Source: Spirosoma rhododendri
Lineage (GTDB): Bacteria > Bacteroidota > Bacteroidia > Cytophagales > Spirosomataceae
Direction: 5' to 3'
NCBI RefSeq assembly: GCF_012849055.1
Contig: NZ_CP051677.1
Coordinates: 4,231,001 to 4,295,000 of the forward strand
Length of the DNA: 64,000 bases
Shown: in pieces, positions 18,577 through 27,185 of the stretch
Layout: the number at the start of each line of letters is the position of its first letter
Position numbering within the stretch: position 1 is the first letter of the stretch
The notes under the pieces: model-generated
Database searches by the model: none
Told to the model about the DNA's origin: nothing
The model's input: the letters and a program-made list of their open reading frames with translations, nothing else
Position numbers and translations under genes: made by a program

Positions 18577-20502
18577 CTACTTTACTTCTTCGTACGGCAC
18601 GTCCGATACATTGTCTCCCGAAGGCTGACCCTGGTTCGGGTTTGTATTGCCGCCGTCGAAGCCGGCACCGTCGGCCGGGTTAGCACCCGCACCGTTGGTC
18701 GCATTGTACATCTCGGTCGAGGCCGTTGCCCAGGCACCGTTCAGTTTCTCCAGCGCGGCATCGATGCTGGCGGCATCGCGCGACCCGTGGGCAGTGCGCA
18801 GTTCAGTCAGTGCCGATTCAATGGCCGACTTGTTACCGTCCGACAGTTTGTCGCCGTACTCTTTCAACTGCTTCTCGGTCTGGAAAATCATCGAGTCGGC
18901 CGCGTTGACTTTCTCGATGGCTTCGCGCTCGGCTTTGTCGGCCGCTTCGTTGGCTTTGGCTTCTTCGCGCATCCGGTTGATTTCCGTCTCGGTCAGACCG
19001 CTCGACGCTTCAATCCGGATTTTCTGCTCTTTGCCGGTGCCTTTGTCTTTCGCCGTTACGTTCAGGATACCGTTGGCATCAACGTCGAACGTTACTTCGA
19101 TCTGGGGCACACCACGCGGAGCAGGCGGAATGTCGCTCAGGATAAACCGACCCAGCTGACGGTTCTGAGCCGCCATCGGGCGTTCGCCCTGCAAAATATT
19201 GATCTCTACGCTCGGCTGATTGTCCGAAGCCGTCGAGTACGTTTCTACTTTCTTGCTCGGGATGGTCGTGTTGGCATCAACCATCTTGGTGAAGACACCA
19301 CCCATCGTTTCGATACCCAGCGAGAGCGGGATAACGTCGAGCAGCAGTACGTCTTTTACTTCACCCGTCAGTACACCACCCTGTACGGCCGCACCGATAG
19401 CGACGGCTTCGTCGGGGTTAACGGCTTTCGACGGCTTCTTGCCGAACAGCTTCTCTACTTCTTCCTGCACTTTCGGAATCCGGGTCGAACCACCCACCAG
19501 CAGCACTTCGTCGATCTGACTTGCCGACAGACCCGAGTTTTTCAGGGCACGGCGGCAGGGCTCCAGGCTCCGCTGAATCAGCGAATCGGCCAGTTGCTCA
19601 AATTTCGCGCGGCTCAGCGTCCGGACCAAGTGTTTGGGGATACCATTCACCGGCATGATGTACGGCAGGTTGATCTCCGTCGAGTTAGAACTCGACAGTT
19701 CGACCTTTGCTTTTTCAGCGGCTTCCTTCAGACGTTGCAGCGCGAGCGGGTCGTGACGCAGGTCGATGTTTTCGTCTTTCTTGAACTCGTCGGCCAGCCA
19801 GTCGATGATAACCTGGTCGAAGTCGTCGCCACCCAGGTGCGTATCACCATCGGTTGCTTTTACTTCAAACACGCCGTCGCCCAGTTCCAGAATCGAAATA
19901 TCGAACGTACCACCGCCAAGGTCAAAAACAGCGATCTTCTGGTCTTTGTCGGTCTTATCCAGCCCGTACGCCAGCGCAGCGGCCGTCGGCTCGTTAATGA
20001 TCCGTTTTACGTCGAGACCGGCAATCTGACCTGCTTCTTTAGTGGCCTGACGCTCAGCATCGTTGAAGTACGCGGGCACCGTGATAACGGCTTCCGTTAC
20101 CGTCTGACCCAGGTAATCTTCGGCCGTCTGCTTCATCTTTTGCAGGATCAGCGCTGAAAGCTCCTGTGGCGTATATTGACGGTCACCAATTTTCACCCGT
20201 GGCGTACCGTTGGGGCCGTTTTCTACGTCGTAGGCGACGCTTTTGGTTTCGTTGGCAACCTCGTTGAAGCGCTTACCCATGAAGCGTTTGATCGAGGAAA
20301 TCGTATTTTTAGGGTTGGTGATAGCCTGACGTTTGGCGGGCGCACCGACTTTACGTTCGCCGTTTCCATTGTCCATAAAGGCAACCACCGAGGGAGTTGT
20401 CCGGGCGCCTTCCGAGTTTGGAATCACAACCGGCTCGTTCCCTTCCATTACGGCAACGCACGAGTTTGTGGTGCCTAAGTCAATCCCAATGATCTTTCCC
20501 AT
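18577..20502 (-). CDS. dnaK: Molecular chaperone DnaK (Hsp70)
   Basis: A 641-residue ATP-dependent chaperone that binds exposed hydrophobic segments and works with DnaJ and GrpE. The start [20 protein letters not shown] at 20502 is the canonical Hsp70 N terminus; upstream in-frame codons are leader. The ATPase domain has [14 protein letters not shown] and [16 protein letters not shown]. The substrate-binding domain begins near [13 protein letters not shown]. The C terminus is the usual Gly/Asn-rich linker ending in DVPYEEVK. dnaJ and grpE are not adjacent. An inverted repeat CTGTCA-GAA-TGACAG about 95 bases upstream may be its stress operator. Confidence 0.98.
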   Translation of the reverse strand: MGKIIGIDLGTTNSCVAVMEGNEPVVIPNSEGARTTPSVVAFMDNGNGERKVGAPAKRQAITNPKNTISSIKRFMGKRFNEVANETKSVAYDVENGPNGTPRVKIGDRQYTPQELSALILQKMKQTAEDYLGQTVTEAVITVPAYFNDAERQATKEAGQIAGLDVKRIINEPTAAALAYGLDKTDKDQKIAVFDLGGGTFDISILELGDGVFEVKATDGDTHLGGDDFDQVIIDWLADEFKKDENIDLRHDPLALQRLKEAAEKAKVELSSSNSTEINLPYIMPVNGIPKHLVRTLSRAKFEQLADSLIQRSLEPCRRALKNSGLSASQIDEVLLVGGSTRIPKVQEEVEKLFGKKPSKAVNPDEAVAIGAAVQGGVLTGEVKDVLLLDVIPLSLGIETMGGVFTKMVDANTTIPSKKVETYSTASDNQPSVEINILQGERPMAAQNRQLGRFILSDIPPAPRGVPQIEVTFDVDANGILNVTAKDKGTGKEQKIRIEASSGLTETEINRMREEAKANEAADKAEREAIEKVNAADSMIFQTEKQLKEYGDKLSDGNKSAIESALTELRTAHGSRDAASIDAALEKLNGAWATASTEMYNATNGAGANPADGAGFDGGNTNPNQGQPSGDNVSDVPYEEVK

Positions 20503-20595
20503 ACTATGGTTTAGTTTCTTTTTTGTGTGTCGAACTACTGACAGATGATAGCTACATATCAATAGAAATGCCAGTTCGAAGGTTTTGCCAATTAG

Positions 20596-20610
20596 CTGTC
20601 AGAATGACAG
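20596..20610. promoter_or_regulatory. Dyad CTGTCA-GAA-TGACAG upstream of dnaK
   Basis: A perfect 6-bp inverted repeat with a 3-base spacer. Its right half continues as TGACAGTTTTCACCGAA (20605-20621), repeated with one change as TGACAGTTTTTACCGAA at 20669-20685. A third CTGACAG lies at 20538-20544. The cluster fills the gap between dnaK and the DUF937 gene and looks like a regulator-binding region. Confidence 0.45.
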
Positions 20611-20695
20611 TTTTCACCGAAGAAGTAGCCAAATTGACCCGCAAAGGCTATTTCATACCGAGCGGCCTGACAGTTTTTACCGAACGACAACAAAA

Positions 20696-20722
20696 ACAGC
20701 CGACCCATTACGGATCGGCTGT
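20696..20722 (-). terminator. Terminator after DUF937 gene
   Basis: Read on the minus strand, ACAGCCGA pairs with TCGGCTGT (8 bp, 11-base loop) and is followed by TTTTTG. It lies 26 bases past the stop of the DUF937 gene, upstream of the dnaK promoter region. Confidence 0.7.
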
Positions 20723-20747
20723 CGACTCCTGCGATTACTCGCTACGG

Positions 20748-21323
20748 TTATTTGCCAAACAGGCCACCCAGCATACCGCCCAGGCCACCGCCCGACGACT
20801 GCTGATTCTGGTTGCCCGACGCAGCCTGACCACCCTGCCCGCTGAATACGCGCATCAGGTCGCCCATGTCCAGCTTCCCATCGGCCATTGCCGATTGTGC
20901 CATCCCCATCCAGTCGGTGCCCTGCTGCCCCGTTGCTGCACTCAGCACGCTGTTAGCATCGACGCTCGAGTCGTTCGGATCGGCGGCTTTATTCATCAGC
21001 TTACCCAGCACCATGGGTACAACAGCCGCTGCGATCGACATGGCTACCTGAGGGGATATGCCGAGCTTCTGCATCAGGTTTTCTTCAACATGCTGCTGAA
21101 CACCCTGCGTCACGGGGCTTTGCTGCACGTTCTGCCCACCATTGGTCATCATGCTGATGATGTTACCCAGACCGCCCCCCTGTGCCTGTTGGCCCAGTCC
21201 GCCGAGGATGCTGCTGGCAACGGTCTGCATGACGTTTTCGCTTTGTGCCTGGGGTACGGCCGGGTTGTTGGCAACGGCACTGCCTGCGTGTTCACGCACT
21301 AAGTTCATCAGGGTTTCTAACAT
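20748..21323 (-). CDS. DUF937-like protein, Gly/Gln-rich
   Basis: A 191-residue soluble protein with the pattern of DUF937/YidB-like proteins: an N-terminal helix bundle (MLETLMNLVREHAGSAVANN), a Gly/Gln-rich linker, then a helical segment (QKLGISPQVAMSIAAAVVPM). The C-terminal tail is very rich in Gly, Gln and Ser and ends GGLGGMLGGLFGK. It has no signal peptide. The function of the family is unknown. It lies upstream of dnaK but has its own terminator and is divergent from the NuiA-like gene. Confidence 0.75.
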   Translation of the reverse strand: MLETLMNLVREHAGSAVANNPAVPQAQSENVMQTVASSILGGLGQQAQGGGLGNIISMMTNGGQNVQQSPVTQGVQQHVEENLMQKLGISPQVAMSIAAAVVPMVLGKLMNKAADPNDSSVDANSVLSAATGQQGTDWMGMAQSAMADGKLDMGDLMRVFSGQGGQAASGNQNQQSSGGGLGGMLGGLFGK

Positions 21324-21445
21324 GATCGTTGTGTTTTTAGGAATAACCAGTATCGTGGTTGTGTGGTTACTGACTCAAACGTACTTAATTCGCGGCAAAC
21401 GTTACCAAACAACCACTGTACCGGTTACCCGCTTAGTTTGCACCT

Positions 21446-21949
21446 ATGACGAACGACCCAACGAAACGTAACGCTGAGGAGCCGGTCCAGCCGGACGCTG
21501 CGCAGCCACAAACGCCGGTTGCACCCGCACCAGCCACCGACAAACCGGCTGCCGACTCACTGGCCGCGCTGGTAAACCCGCTGCTCGAAGGTCTGCTGTA
21601 CCCCAGCGAATCCGACGAGCCGGTCACCTTCGTGACGTGTTATCTGGCGCAGGAAGCTCCCCTGACGGAAGTACAGATAAAGGAATGGCAGATGGTACCG
21701 CCCTCGACCTATGTTGAAGAACGCCCCGCGTCCGACTTCTGGGAACCGGTACTGACCGAAGAAGATTGGTACGGCGACGACGAAAAAAAGCGAACGGCAG
21801 CCTTTAACCAGTTAAAAACCGTACTCGATCAGCACCTGACCGGGCAGCAACTGTTCCGGCAGGGCAACACGGAGGTTACGCTGTACCTGCTCGGCCGGTT
21901 AACCGACGGCACGCGGGCCGGTGTCCAGACGATGGTCGTGGAGAGTTAG
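21446..21949 (+). CDS. NuiA-like nuclease A inhibitor family protein
   Basis: A 167-residue cytoplasmic protein. The C-terminal about 120 residues line up with what I remember of the nuclease A inhibitor NuiA of Anabaena, which binds and blocks the non-specific nuclease NucA. The matching pieces are EGLLYPSESDEPVTFV near the domain start, EDWYGDDEKKRTAAFNQLK in the middle, and the ending AGVQTMVVES. The N-terminal about 45 residues are Pro/Ala-rich and probably disordered, an extension not in the Anabaena protein as I recall it. No nuclease gene is adjacent. A near-match -7 element (TTAGTTTG at 21434-21441) precedes the ATG closely. Confidence 0.75.
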   Translation: MTNDPTKRNAEEPVQPDAAQPQTPVAPAPATDKPAADSLAALVNPLLEGLLYPSESDEPVTFVTCYLAQEAPLTEVQIKEWQMVPPSTYVEERPASDFWEPVLTEEDWYGDDEKKRTAAFNQLKTVLDQHLTGQQLFRQGNTEVTLYLLGRLTDGTRAGVQTMVVES

Positions 21950-21980
21950 TATCGTTCGCCTATACTGAGTAAGACACTAA

Positions 21981-22017
21981 GGGTCAGACAGCTCGTTCGC
22001 CGATAAGCTGTCTGCCC
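21981..22017 (+). terminator. Hairpin after the NuiA-like gene
   Basis: CAGACAGCT (21985-21993) pairs with AGCTGTCTG (22006-22014), and the stem extends as GGG/CCC with one bulged T. It lies about 30 bases past the stop. The T-run after it is poor. Confidence 0.5.
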
Positions 22018-22211
22018 CTGCCGTTTAAGGCGCTGTCAACCAGCACCACTTGTTTAAATTTTGTATAAATTTCTTCAACAAGCAGTTACTACTATCCTTA
22101 GTAAGCGTCATACAGGTCATTAAATACGCGCTTTTCCATAAACAAACTAACTTCTTACCCCCTCGATAAAGTGACCTCCGGCCTTTGTCTGTACTGCCGG
22201 AAACCAACTGA

Positions 22212-23138
22212 ATGACATTTTTTCATGCTGCGTTACTGGCAGTCGCCCTGGCCCTCACCCTGCCTCCCCGACCGCCAGCCTGCCACTTCAGGCGCACCGA
22301 CGCCCGACGTATCGACGCCCGACGCGAATTGGGGCGGCTGCTATTTTTTGATCCGGTGTTATCGGCTAATTACAAGCGGAGTTGTGCTTCATGCCACCGG
22401 CCCGAAAAAGCCTTCACGGACCAGCGCATCCGGCCGAGAGCGTTTTCGTTTTCAGATAATCTGCCCCACAATACCCCGACGATACTGAATATCTCGGGGC
22501 AAACCGCTTTCTTCCACGACGGCCGGGCACACAACCTATCGGAAGTCGTGCAGGCGGTCATCACCAACCCGGCTGAATTTAATAGCAGCTACGAACTGAT
22601 TATCGGTCGGCTTCGTAACAGCCCGGACTACCAGGCCCAGTTTCGGCGCAGCTACGGTACCGACGTGTCGGCAACCGGGCTAAACGACGCGCTGAACACC
22701 TATGTTCTGAGCCTGAGCAGGCAAACATCGGCCTACGACACCTACCAGCGCGGGGAAACCGGACTACCCGAAGCCGCCCGGCGCGGGTATGTGCTCTTCA
22801 CCAGCGAGTTACGCTGTACCAGCTGTCATACGCCACCCTGGTTTCGCGACGATCGGCTCCATTCCGACCAAACCACTCAGCCGGTGCGAACACCCGGTCT
22901 GCGAAACGTACTGCAAACCCCGCCTTACCTGCACGACGGATCGGCCCCCACCATCGAAGCCGCTTTGTCACTGCCACTGCACCAGAAACACATCGGCCGG
23001 TCGCTGACACCGGATGAATTGACCGATCTCCGGTCTTTTCTGGCCACCCTTACCGACTCCACATCCACCACCGAAACGCCCACAGTGCTGCCTTTCATCC
23101 GGCAGGCACCTACCCGGCGCATCGGTGGCAACTATTAA
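22212..23138 (+). CDS. Di-haem cytochrome c peroxidase / MauG family protein
   Basis: A 308-residue exported protein with an N-terminal hydrophobic signal segment (residues about 5-20). Two haem-c attachment motifs are present: CASCH (Cys58, Cys61, His62) and CTSCH (Cys202, Cys205, His206), the arrangement of bacterial di-haem peroxidases and MauG. Family motifs include LGRLLFFDPVLS, FHDGRAHNLSEVV and RTPGLRNVLQTPPYLHDGSA. The family reduces hydrogen peroxide with electrons from small cytochromes, or oxidises protein residues, in the periplasm. Two exported WD40 proteins follow closely on the same strand and may form an operon with it. Confidence 0.9.
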   Translation: MTFFHAALLAVALALTLPPRPPACHFRRTDARRIDARRELGRLLFFDPVLSANYKRSCASCHRPEKAFTDQRIRPRAFSFSDNLPHNTPTILNISGQTAFFHDGRAHNLSEVVQAVITNPAEFNSSYELIIGRLRNSPDYQAQFRRSYGTDVSATGLNDALNTYVLSLSRQTSAYDTYQRGETGLPEAARRGYVLFTSELRCTSCHTPPWFRDDRLHSDQTTQPVRTPGLRNVLQTPPYLHDGSAPTIEAALSLPLHQKHIGRSLTPDELTDLRSFLATLTDSTSTTETPTVLPFIRQAPTRRIGGNY

Positions 23139-23175
23139 TAATGACCTATCTAATCAAACAGCCAATTTCTACCAA

Positions 23176-24578
23176 ATGAAGATTACATTTTTACTGGCCC
23201 TGCTGCTTCCGCTGGGACTAGCCCACGCACAATCCCAGCCTGCGCAGTCAGTGCTGGCTCAGGGGCCTACCCAGGCCCGGCTGAGCATTCAAACCGGTGC
23301 GCCCGTGCTGGCCCTTGCCTACAGCCCCGACGGCAAACGAATCGCGACAGGCGGGCAGGAACGCGAAGTGGTGATCTGGAACGCCCAATCGGGCGAACGC
23401 ATGATGACCCTGAAGGGGCATACCGACGATGTGGTGACGGTACAATTTAGCCCCAACGGCCGTTTTCTGGCGTCGGGCGGAGTCGATAACGCGCTGATCC
23501 TGTGGGACGCGATCACCGGCGACATCATCCGCAAAACGACCGACCATACCGACTACGTGCGCGATGTTGCGTTCAGCCCTGACTCGCGGTTGCTCGCAAC
23601 CGCCAGCTGGGATGGCCGCTCGATGGTCTGGGAAACCCTGAGCGGTAATAAAGTCGCGACCATCGACAAACACCGCGACAACGTTACGTCGGTAGCCTTT
23701 AATCCGTCCGGCACAGAAATGCTTACGGCCAGTGGCGACAAAACCATCCGGGCCTGGGACACGCGCACCTGGGACCAGAAATATGCCCTGATGGGGCACA
23801 CTGACGAAGTGTGGGACGCCCGCTACTCCGCCAACGGCCGGTACGTGGTCGGGGGGCCTGGGACAACACGGCCCGCGTCTGGGAGGTCGACAGCAAACGG
23901 CTGATCTACACCTTTCCGGCGCACGTATCCGACACCTGGGCCGTCGCCTTCAGCCCCGATGGCCAGCTGATTGCCAGTGGTGGTGGCGATCACAAAGTAA
24001 AAGTATGGGACATGGCAACCGGCATTCTGGTGCAGGACGTATCGGGCGAGCTGCACACCGGTGAGGTGGAAAACATTGCCTTTAGCCCCGACGGGAAAAC
24101 CCTAGCCAGCGTAAGCCGTGACGGTACCCTCCGGACCTGGAACCTGCCCGGCACCACCGAACGTATCAGTGCCTATGTCAAACAGGGTATGAGCGAATGG
24201 AGCAAGCAAGGCGAATTCGAGAAATCGGATGAGTACCAGAAGCGGCAGGAGCGAAAAGACCGACAGCTCGCCGACCTGACGCGCGGCTGTCAGGAAAAAA
24301 TCGTGAACTCTTATGGGAATACGGCCAACTGGCAACCGTTTACCATCGCGCAGTACAACGCAGATAGTGAGTCATTTACGCTGCACTCCAGGCTGTTCGG
24401 CGACAAGATGCGCCTGCATGTTCCTCCACGCGAGGCTGAACGCGTCCGGGCCAATTTTAGTCAGATGCGCTACGGCAACCCAACGTTCGACATCGACGAC
24501 GATCAGGTTATTCTCAAAAACGTCAGTGTGCTGATTCCCGTCGACGGAACAACCAAAACCTTCACCATCGGACGATAA
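23176..24578 (+). pseudogene. Exported WD40 seven-bladed propeller protein, frameshifted as written
   Basis: The start MKITFLLALLLPLGLAHAQ at 23176 gives a clean signal peptide. The first frame has five WD40 repeats and runs to GRYVVGG, then goes out of frame at a G6 run (23851-23856). From there the sequence continues perfectly in the next frame with GAWDNTARVWEVDS, two more repeats and a C-terminal domain of about 150 residues. One extra G would restore a 467-residue protein with exactly seven blades, the normal closed propeller. The WD motifs (SPDGKRIATGG, SPDGQLIASGG and others) are intact on both sides, so this is a recent lesion or a sequence error. It probably acts as a periplasmic protein-binding platform. 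Confidence 0.8.
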
Positions 24579-24581
24579 GCC

Positions 24582-25505
24582 ATGCCTGTAGTCTTTCCCC
24601 TTTTCATCGCGGGTCTGTTGGGCTGGCTGTCACCAACCCTGCCTGCCCCGCGCCGGGCCTTCGTTTACCCCGCCAGCCCAACCACCAAAGCCACCTTCAG
24701 CAACGACGGGCGGCTGGTGCTGGTTGGCACCCAGGCGGGCCAAATTGCCCTATTTCACGGTCGGACGGCGCTACTGGTGCGCGAATTCGCTGGCCACCGT
24801 AAACCCATCAGTGATCTGGAAAGCTGGCCAGACCGCGACACGGTCGTCAGCGGTGATGCTGGCGGCAACCTGCTGTTCTGGCGCACCAGCGATCTGACCG
24901 TCCTTCGGCGTAGCCACGTATCCGCGCCAGTTAAACTAGTGCGGGTTCAACCGGGTAAACCGCAGGTAGCCGTTGCCGGTCGGCGGATGGTGTGGCTCGT
25001 CAACACCTCGGGCGACTCCCGGCGCCTATTGCTGCCCGGACTGACCGGATCCGACATCACAGCGATGGCGTTCAGTCCCGACGGGGCAAAGCTGGCCGTC
25101 GGCTATGCCAATGGTCAACTGGTTGTCAGTGATCTGGCAACGGGACAGCAGCAGCGCGTCCGGCAGAAAACGGCCATTCGCGATCTGGCCTTCGGGCGTG
25201 ATACCCTGCTGACCGTTTCCGGCGATCCCGTGCTGACGATGTGGTGCCACCCCGGCCGAAACTGGGTATTGACCCATTCACTACCGACCGCCTACCCGCT
25301 TACAGCGGTCGGCAAGATGGGATCAACCGTCGCCCTGGGATCGGCCAACGGCGATGTGATCGTGTTGACGCCCGGTCAGGAAAACACGCAGGTGGTGGGC
25401 CACAATCCGGAACCCGTCAGTTCCGTACAAAAACATCCACGTGAGGCCCTGCTCCTGACGACAACCGCCAGCGAGCCGCCAAAAACGTGGCGACTGAACG
25501 AGTAA
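24582..25505 (+). CDS. Exported WD40-repeat protein
   Basis: A 307-residue protein beginning 3 bases after the stop of the preceding WD40 gene. The N-terminal hydrophobic segment (residues 1-20, MPVVFPLFIAGLLGWLSPTL) is a signal peptide. Degenerate WD40 blades follow, for example TFSNDGRLVLVGTQAGQIAL and AFSPDGAKLAVGYANGQLVV. The length allows six to seven blades. It probably has the same location as its neighbour and may have arisen from it by an old duplication, though similarity is only at motif level. A strong terminator ends the unit. Confidence 0.85.
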   Translation: MPVVFPLFIAGLLGWLSPTLPAPRRAFVYPASPTTKATFSNDGRLVLVGTQAGQIALFHGRTALLVREFAGHRKPISDLESWPDRDTVVSGDAGGNLLFWRTSDLTVLRRSHVSAPVKLVRVQPGKPQVAVAGRRMVWLVNTSGDSRRLLLPGLTGSDITAMAFSPDGAKLAVGYANGQLVVSDLATGQQQRVRQKTAIRDLAFGRDTLLTVSGDPVLTMWCHPGRNWVLTHSLPTAYPLTAVGKMGSTVALGSANGDVIVLTPGQENTQVVGHNPEPVSSVQKHPREALLLTTTASEPPKTWRLNE

Positions 25506-25515
25506 GCCCAAAAAC

Positions 25516-25554
25516 GAAGCAGCCGCCCCGATTATACACCGGGGCGGCTGCTTC
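25516..25554. terminator. Bidirectional terminator between WD40 gene and rplT
   Basis: A perfect 15-bp stem (GAAGCAGCCGCCCCG at 25516-25530; right arm 25540-25554) with a 9-base AT loop, followed by ATTTTA. It stands between convergent stops at 25505 and 25572. Confidence 0.85.
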
Positions 25555-25571
25555 ATTTTACGCTAGTCTGT

Positions 25572-25916
25572 TTACTTTACCTGACTCACAACGGCGGCAA
25601 ATGCTTCCGGGTGGTTCATGGCCAGATCGGCCAGTACTTTGCGGTTGAGTTCGATACCCGACTTATTCAGAGCACCCATCAGGGCCGAATACGACAGGCC
25701 GTTGATCCGCGCACCGGCGTTGATCCGCTGAATCCAGAGCGAGCGGAAGTCCCGCTTCTTGGCACGGCGGTCACGGTAGGCGTAACCCAATCCTTTTTCA
25801 ACGGCGTTTTTAGCTACCGTCCAAACATTCTTACGCCGACCATAATAACCTTTGGCCAGCTTCATTACTTTTTTCCGACGCGCCCGTGAGGCAACGTGAT
25901 TGACGGAACGTGGCAT
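25572..25916 (-). CDS. rplT: 50S ribosomal protein L20
   Basis: A 114-residue, strongly basic ribosomal protein that binds 23S rRNA early in 50S assembly. The signature stretches [19 protein letters not shown] and [18 protein letters not shown] are present and the length is normal. It is the last gene of thrS-infC-rpmI-rplT, 103 bases after rpmI. In several bacteria L20 also represses its own operon by binding leader RNA. I see a terminator between infC and rpmI but no L20 site that I can prove. Confidence 0.98.
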   Translation of the reverse strand: MPRSVNHVASRARRKKVMKLAKGYYGRRKNVWTVAKNAVEKGLGYAYRDRRAKKRDFRSLWIQRINAGARINGLSYSALMGALNKSGIELNRKVLADLAMNHPEAFAAVVSQVK

Positions 25917-26019
25917 TTGATAATTGTTTTTTGACGACTGGCGACCGCATTAGTCGGTGCTTATGTGCCAGCAATCGGGTGAAACATAAACCGGGCAACG
26001 CGCCCTGATTTTAAACTGA

Positions 26020-26214
26020 CTAGACGTTCAGCAGTGCTTTGATCCGGTTCTCGTCCGACTTGTTAACGGTCGTGTCGTGTACCAGATTACGCTTCTGCTT
26101 GGTCGTTTTCTTGGTCAGAATGTGGCTGTGGAAGGCGTGCTTCCGCTTGATTTTGCCGGTACCCGTCAGCTTGAAACGCTTCTTGGCAGCCGAGTTTGTT
26201 TTAACTTTTGGCAT
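26020..26214 (-). CDS. rpmI: 50S ribosomal protein L35
   Basis: A 64-residue basic ribosomal protein beginning [20 protein letters not shown], the canonical L35 N terminus, with the conserved [20 protein letters not shown]. It lies between infC and rplT in the usual order and direction. The 227-base gap upstream contains a terminator-like hairpin and a repeat, so its expression may be partly separate from infC. Confidence 0.97.
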   Translation of the reverse strand: MPKVKTNSAAKKRFKLTGTGKIKRKHAFHSHILTKKTTKQKRNLVHDTTVNKSDENRIKALLNV

Positions 26215-26279
26215 TGTGGTAACCGCTTTTTAGGACAGTATTAAGTAAACAGGCCGCAAAGATACGAATTATTTTCTTA

Positions 26280-26390
26280 TAGACAGGATTACAGCCGGGC
26301 CGCCGTTGTGGATTGACAGGATTTTTAAACGACCAGCAGTTATCCGCCGAAATCCGCGTCATCTGCGTACCATCGTTGAAATCCTGTCAA
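26280..26390. repeat. Repeat hairpin of the ACAGGATTGACAGGATT family
   Basis: TTGACAGGATTT (26313-26324) and AAATCCTGTCAA (26379-26390) are perfect 12-base inverted repeats. A further ACAGGATT lies just upstream of the left arm, and ATCCGCGTCATCTGCG lies in the interior. It sits in the infC-rpmI gap. Confidence 0.55.
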
Positions 26391-26397
26391 AACAAAA

Positions 26398-26421
26398 AAG
26401 CAGCCCATTGTCAGGCTGCTT
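26398..26421 (-). terminator. Terminator-like hairpin between infC and rpmI
   Basis: On the minus strand AGCAGCC pairs with GGCTGCT (7-8 bp, 8-base loop) and is followed by TTTTTTGTTTT, a textbook intrinsic terminator about 20 bases after the infC stop and 185 bases before rpmI. It could be a partial terminator or an attenuator that sets the infC to rpmI-rplT ratio. Confidence 0.7.
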
Positions 26422-26441
26422 CGTTGTACGGTAGTCCGTAT

Positions 26442-26999
26442 TTATTTTTTCGGGGTAGCGACTTTCGGCGACAGGAACATGCTCATCCGCTTGCCTTCGA
26501 GTTTCGGCTCAGATTCGATCTTACCATACTCCTCCAGCCCTTTTGAGAAACGCTCCAGCAATTGGAAACCGCGATCTTTAAAGACGATAGCCCGGCCGAC
26601 AAACTGCACGTACGCCTTTACTTTGGCACCTTCCTTCAGGAAGTTGATAGCGTGTTTCAGCTTGAACTCAAAGTCGTGATCGTCGGTGTTCGGACCGAAC
26701 CGAATCTCTTTGATGACGACTTTGGTAGCATTGGACTTGATTTCCTTTTGCTTCTTCTTCTGCTCGTACTTGAACTTGGAATAATCAACGATCCGGCAGA
26801 CGGGCGGCACCGCGTTAGGCGATACCTCCACCAAATCGAGATTTTGCGCCTTGGCCACCGCCTGCGCTTTATTCACATCGTAAATGCCCTGTTCTACATT
26901 TTCACCGACCAACCGCACCTCACGGGCGAGAATACGTTCGTTGACTTTGTAGGGTTCTTCAACCACGCGACGGGGTGGTCTGCGCTGGGGTAATGCCAT
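26442..26999 (-). CDS. infC: Translation initiation factor IF-3
   Basis: A 185-residue factor that binds the 30S subunit, prevents early joining of the 50S subunit and proofreads the initiator tRNA. The N-terminal domain contains VNERILAREVRLVGENVEQG. The C-terminal domain contains EIRFGPNTDDHDFEFKLKHA and the ending RMSMFLSPK. ATG at 26999 gives a short basic extension (MALPQRRPPRRVVEE) before the conserved start. Many bacteria use a rare start codon here; this one does not appear to. It lies in the classical thrS-infC-rpmI-rplT order. Confidence 0.97.
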   Translation of the reverse strand: MALPQRRPPRRVVEEPYKVNERILAREVRLVGENVEQGIYDVNKAQAVAKAQNLDLVEVSPNAVPPVCRIVDYSKFKYEQKKKQKEIKSNATKVVIKEIRFGPNTDDHDFEFKLKHAINFLKEGAKVKAYVQFVGRAIVFKDRGFQLLERFSKGLEEYGKIESEPKLEGKRMSMFLSPKVATPKK

Positions 27000-27084
27000 A
27001 TGGTGTTTTTCGTGAAAAAATAGACTGTAAAAGTCGTTTAAATAACGACAGCTACGGTAAAAAGTTCGGGAATGTATTGAAAGT

Positions 27085-27185
27085 TGGTTTAACGTTCAAA
27101 GTTTATTGTTTAAGGTTGGTGTTACCCGCAGTACCACGCGTCAGCCAACCTTAAACAGTAAACCGTAAACCATAAACCTTAAACT
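27085..27185. repeat. Hairpin of the TTTAAGGTTTAACG family (copy 1)
   Basis: The left arm (about 27085-27119) and right arm (about 27144-27185) are degenerate tandem arrays of 7-base words (AACCTTA, AACCGTA, AACCATA) that are roughly reverse complementary. It occupies the thrS-infC gap and reaches the thrS stop codon. Confidence 0.65.

Noticed and set aside
18787..20157. 456-codon frame antisense to dnaK
   Set aside because: It mirrors dnaK codon structure, has no family-like sequence and no promoter.
22025..22207. 60-codon minus-strand frame before the peroxidase
   Set aside because: No ribosome site, odd Cys/Trp-rich composition, no family.
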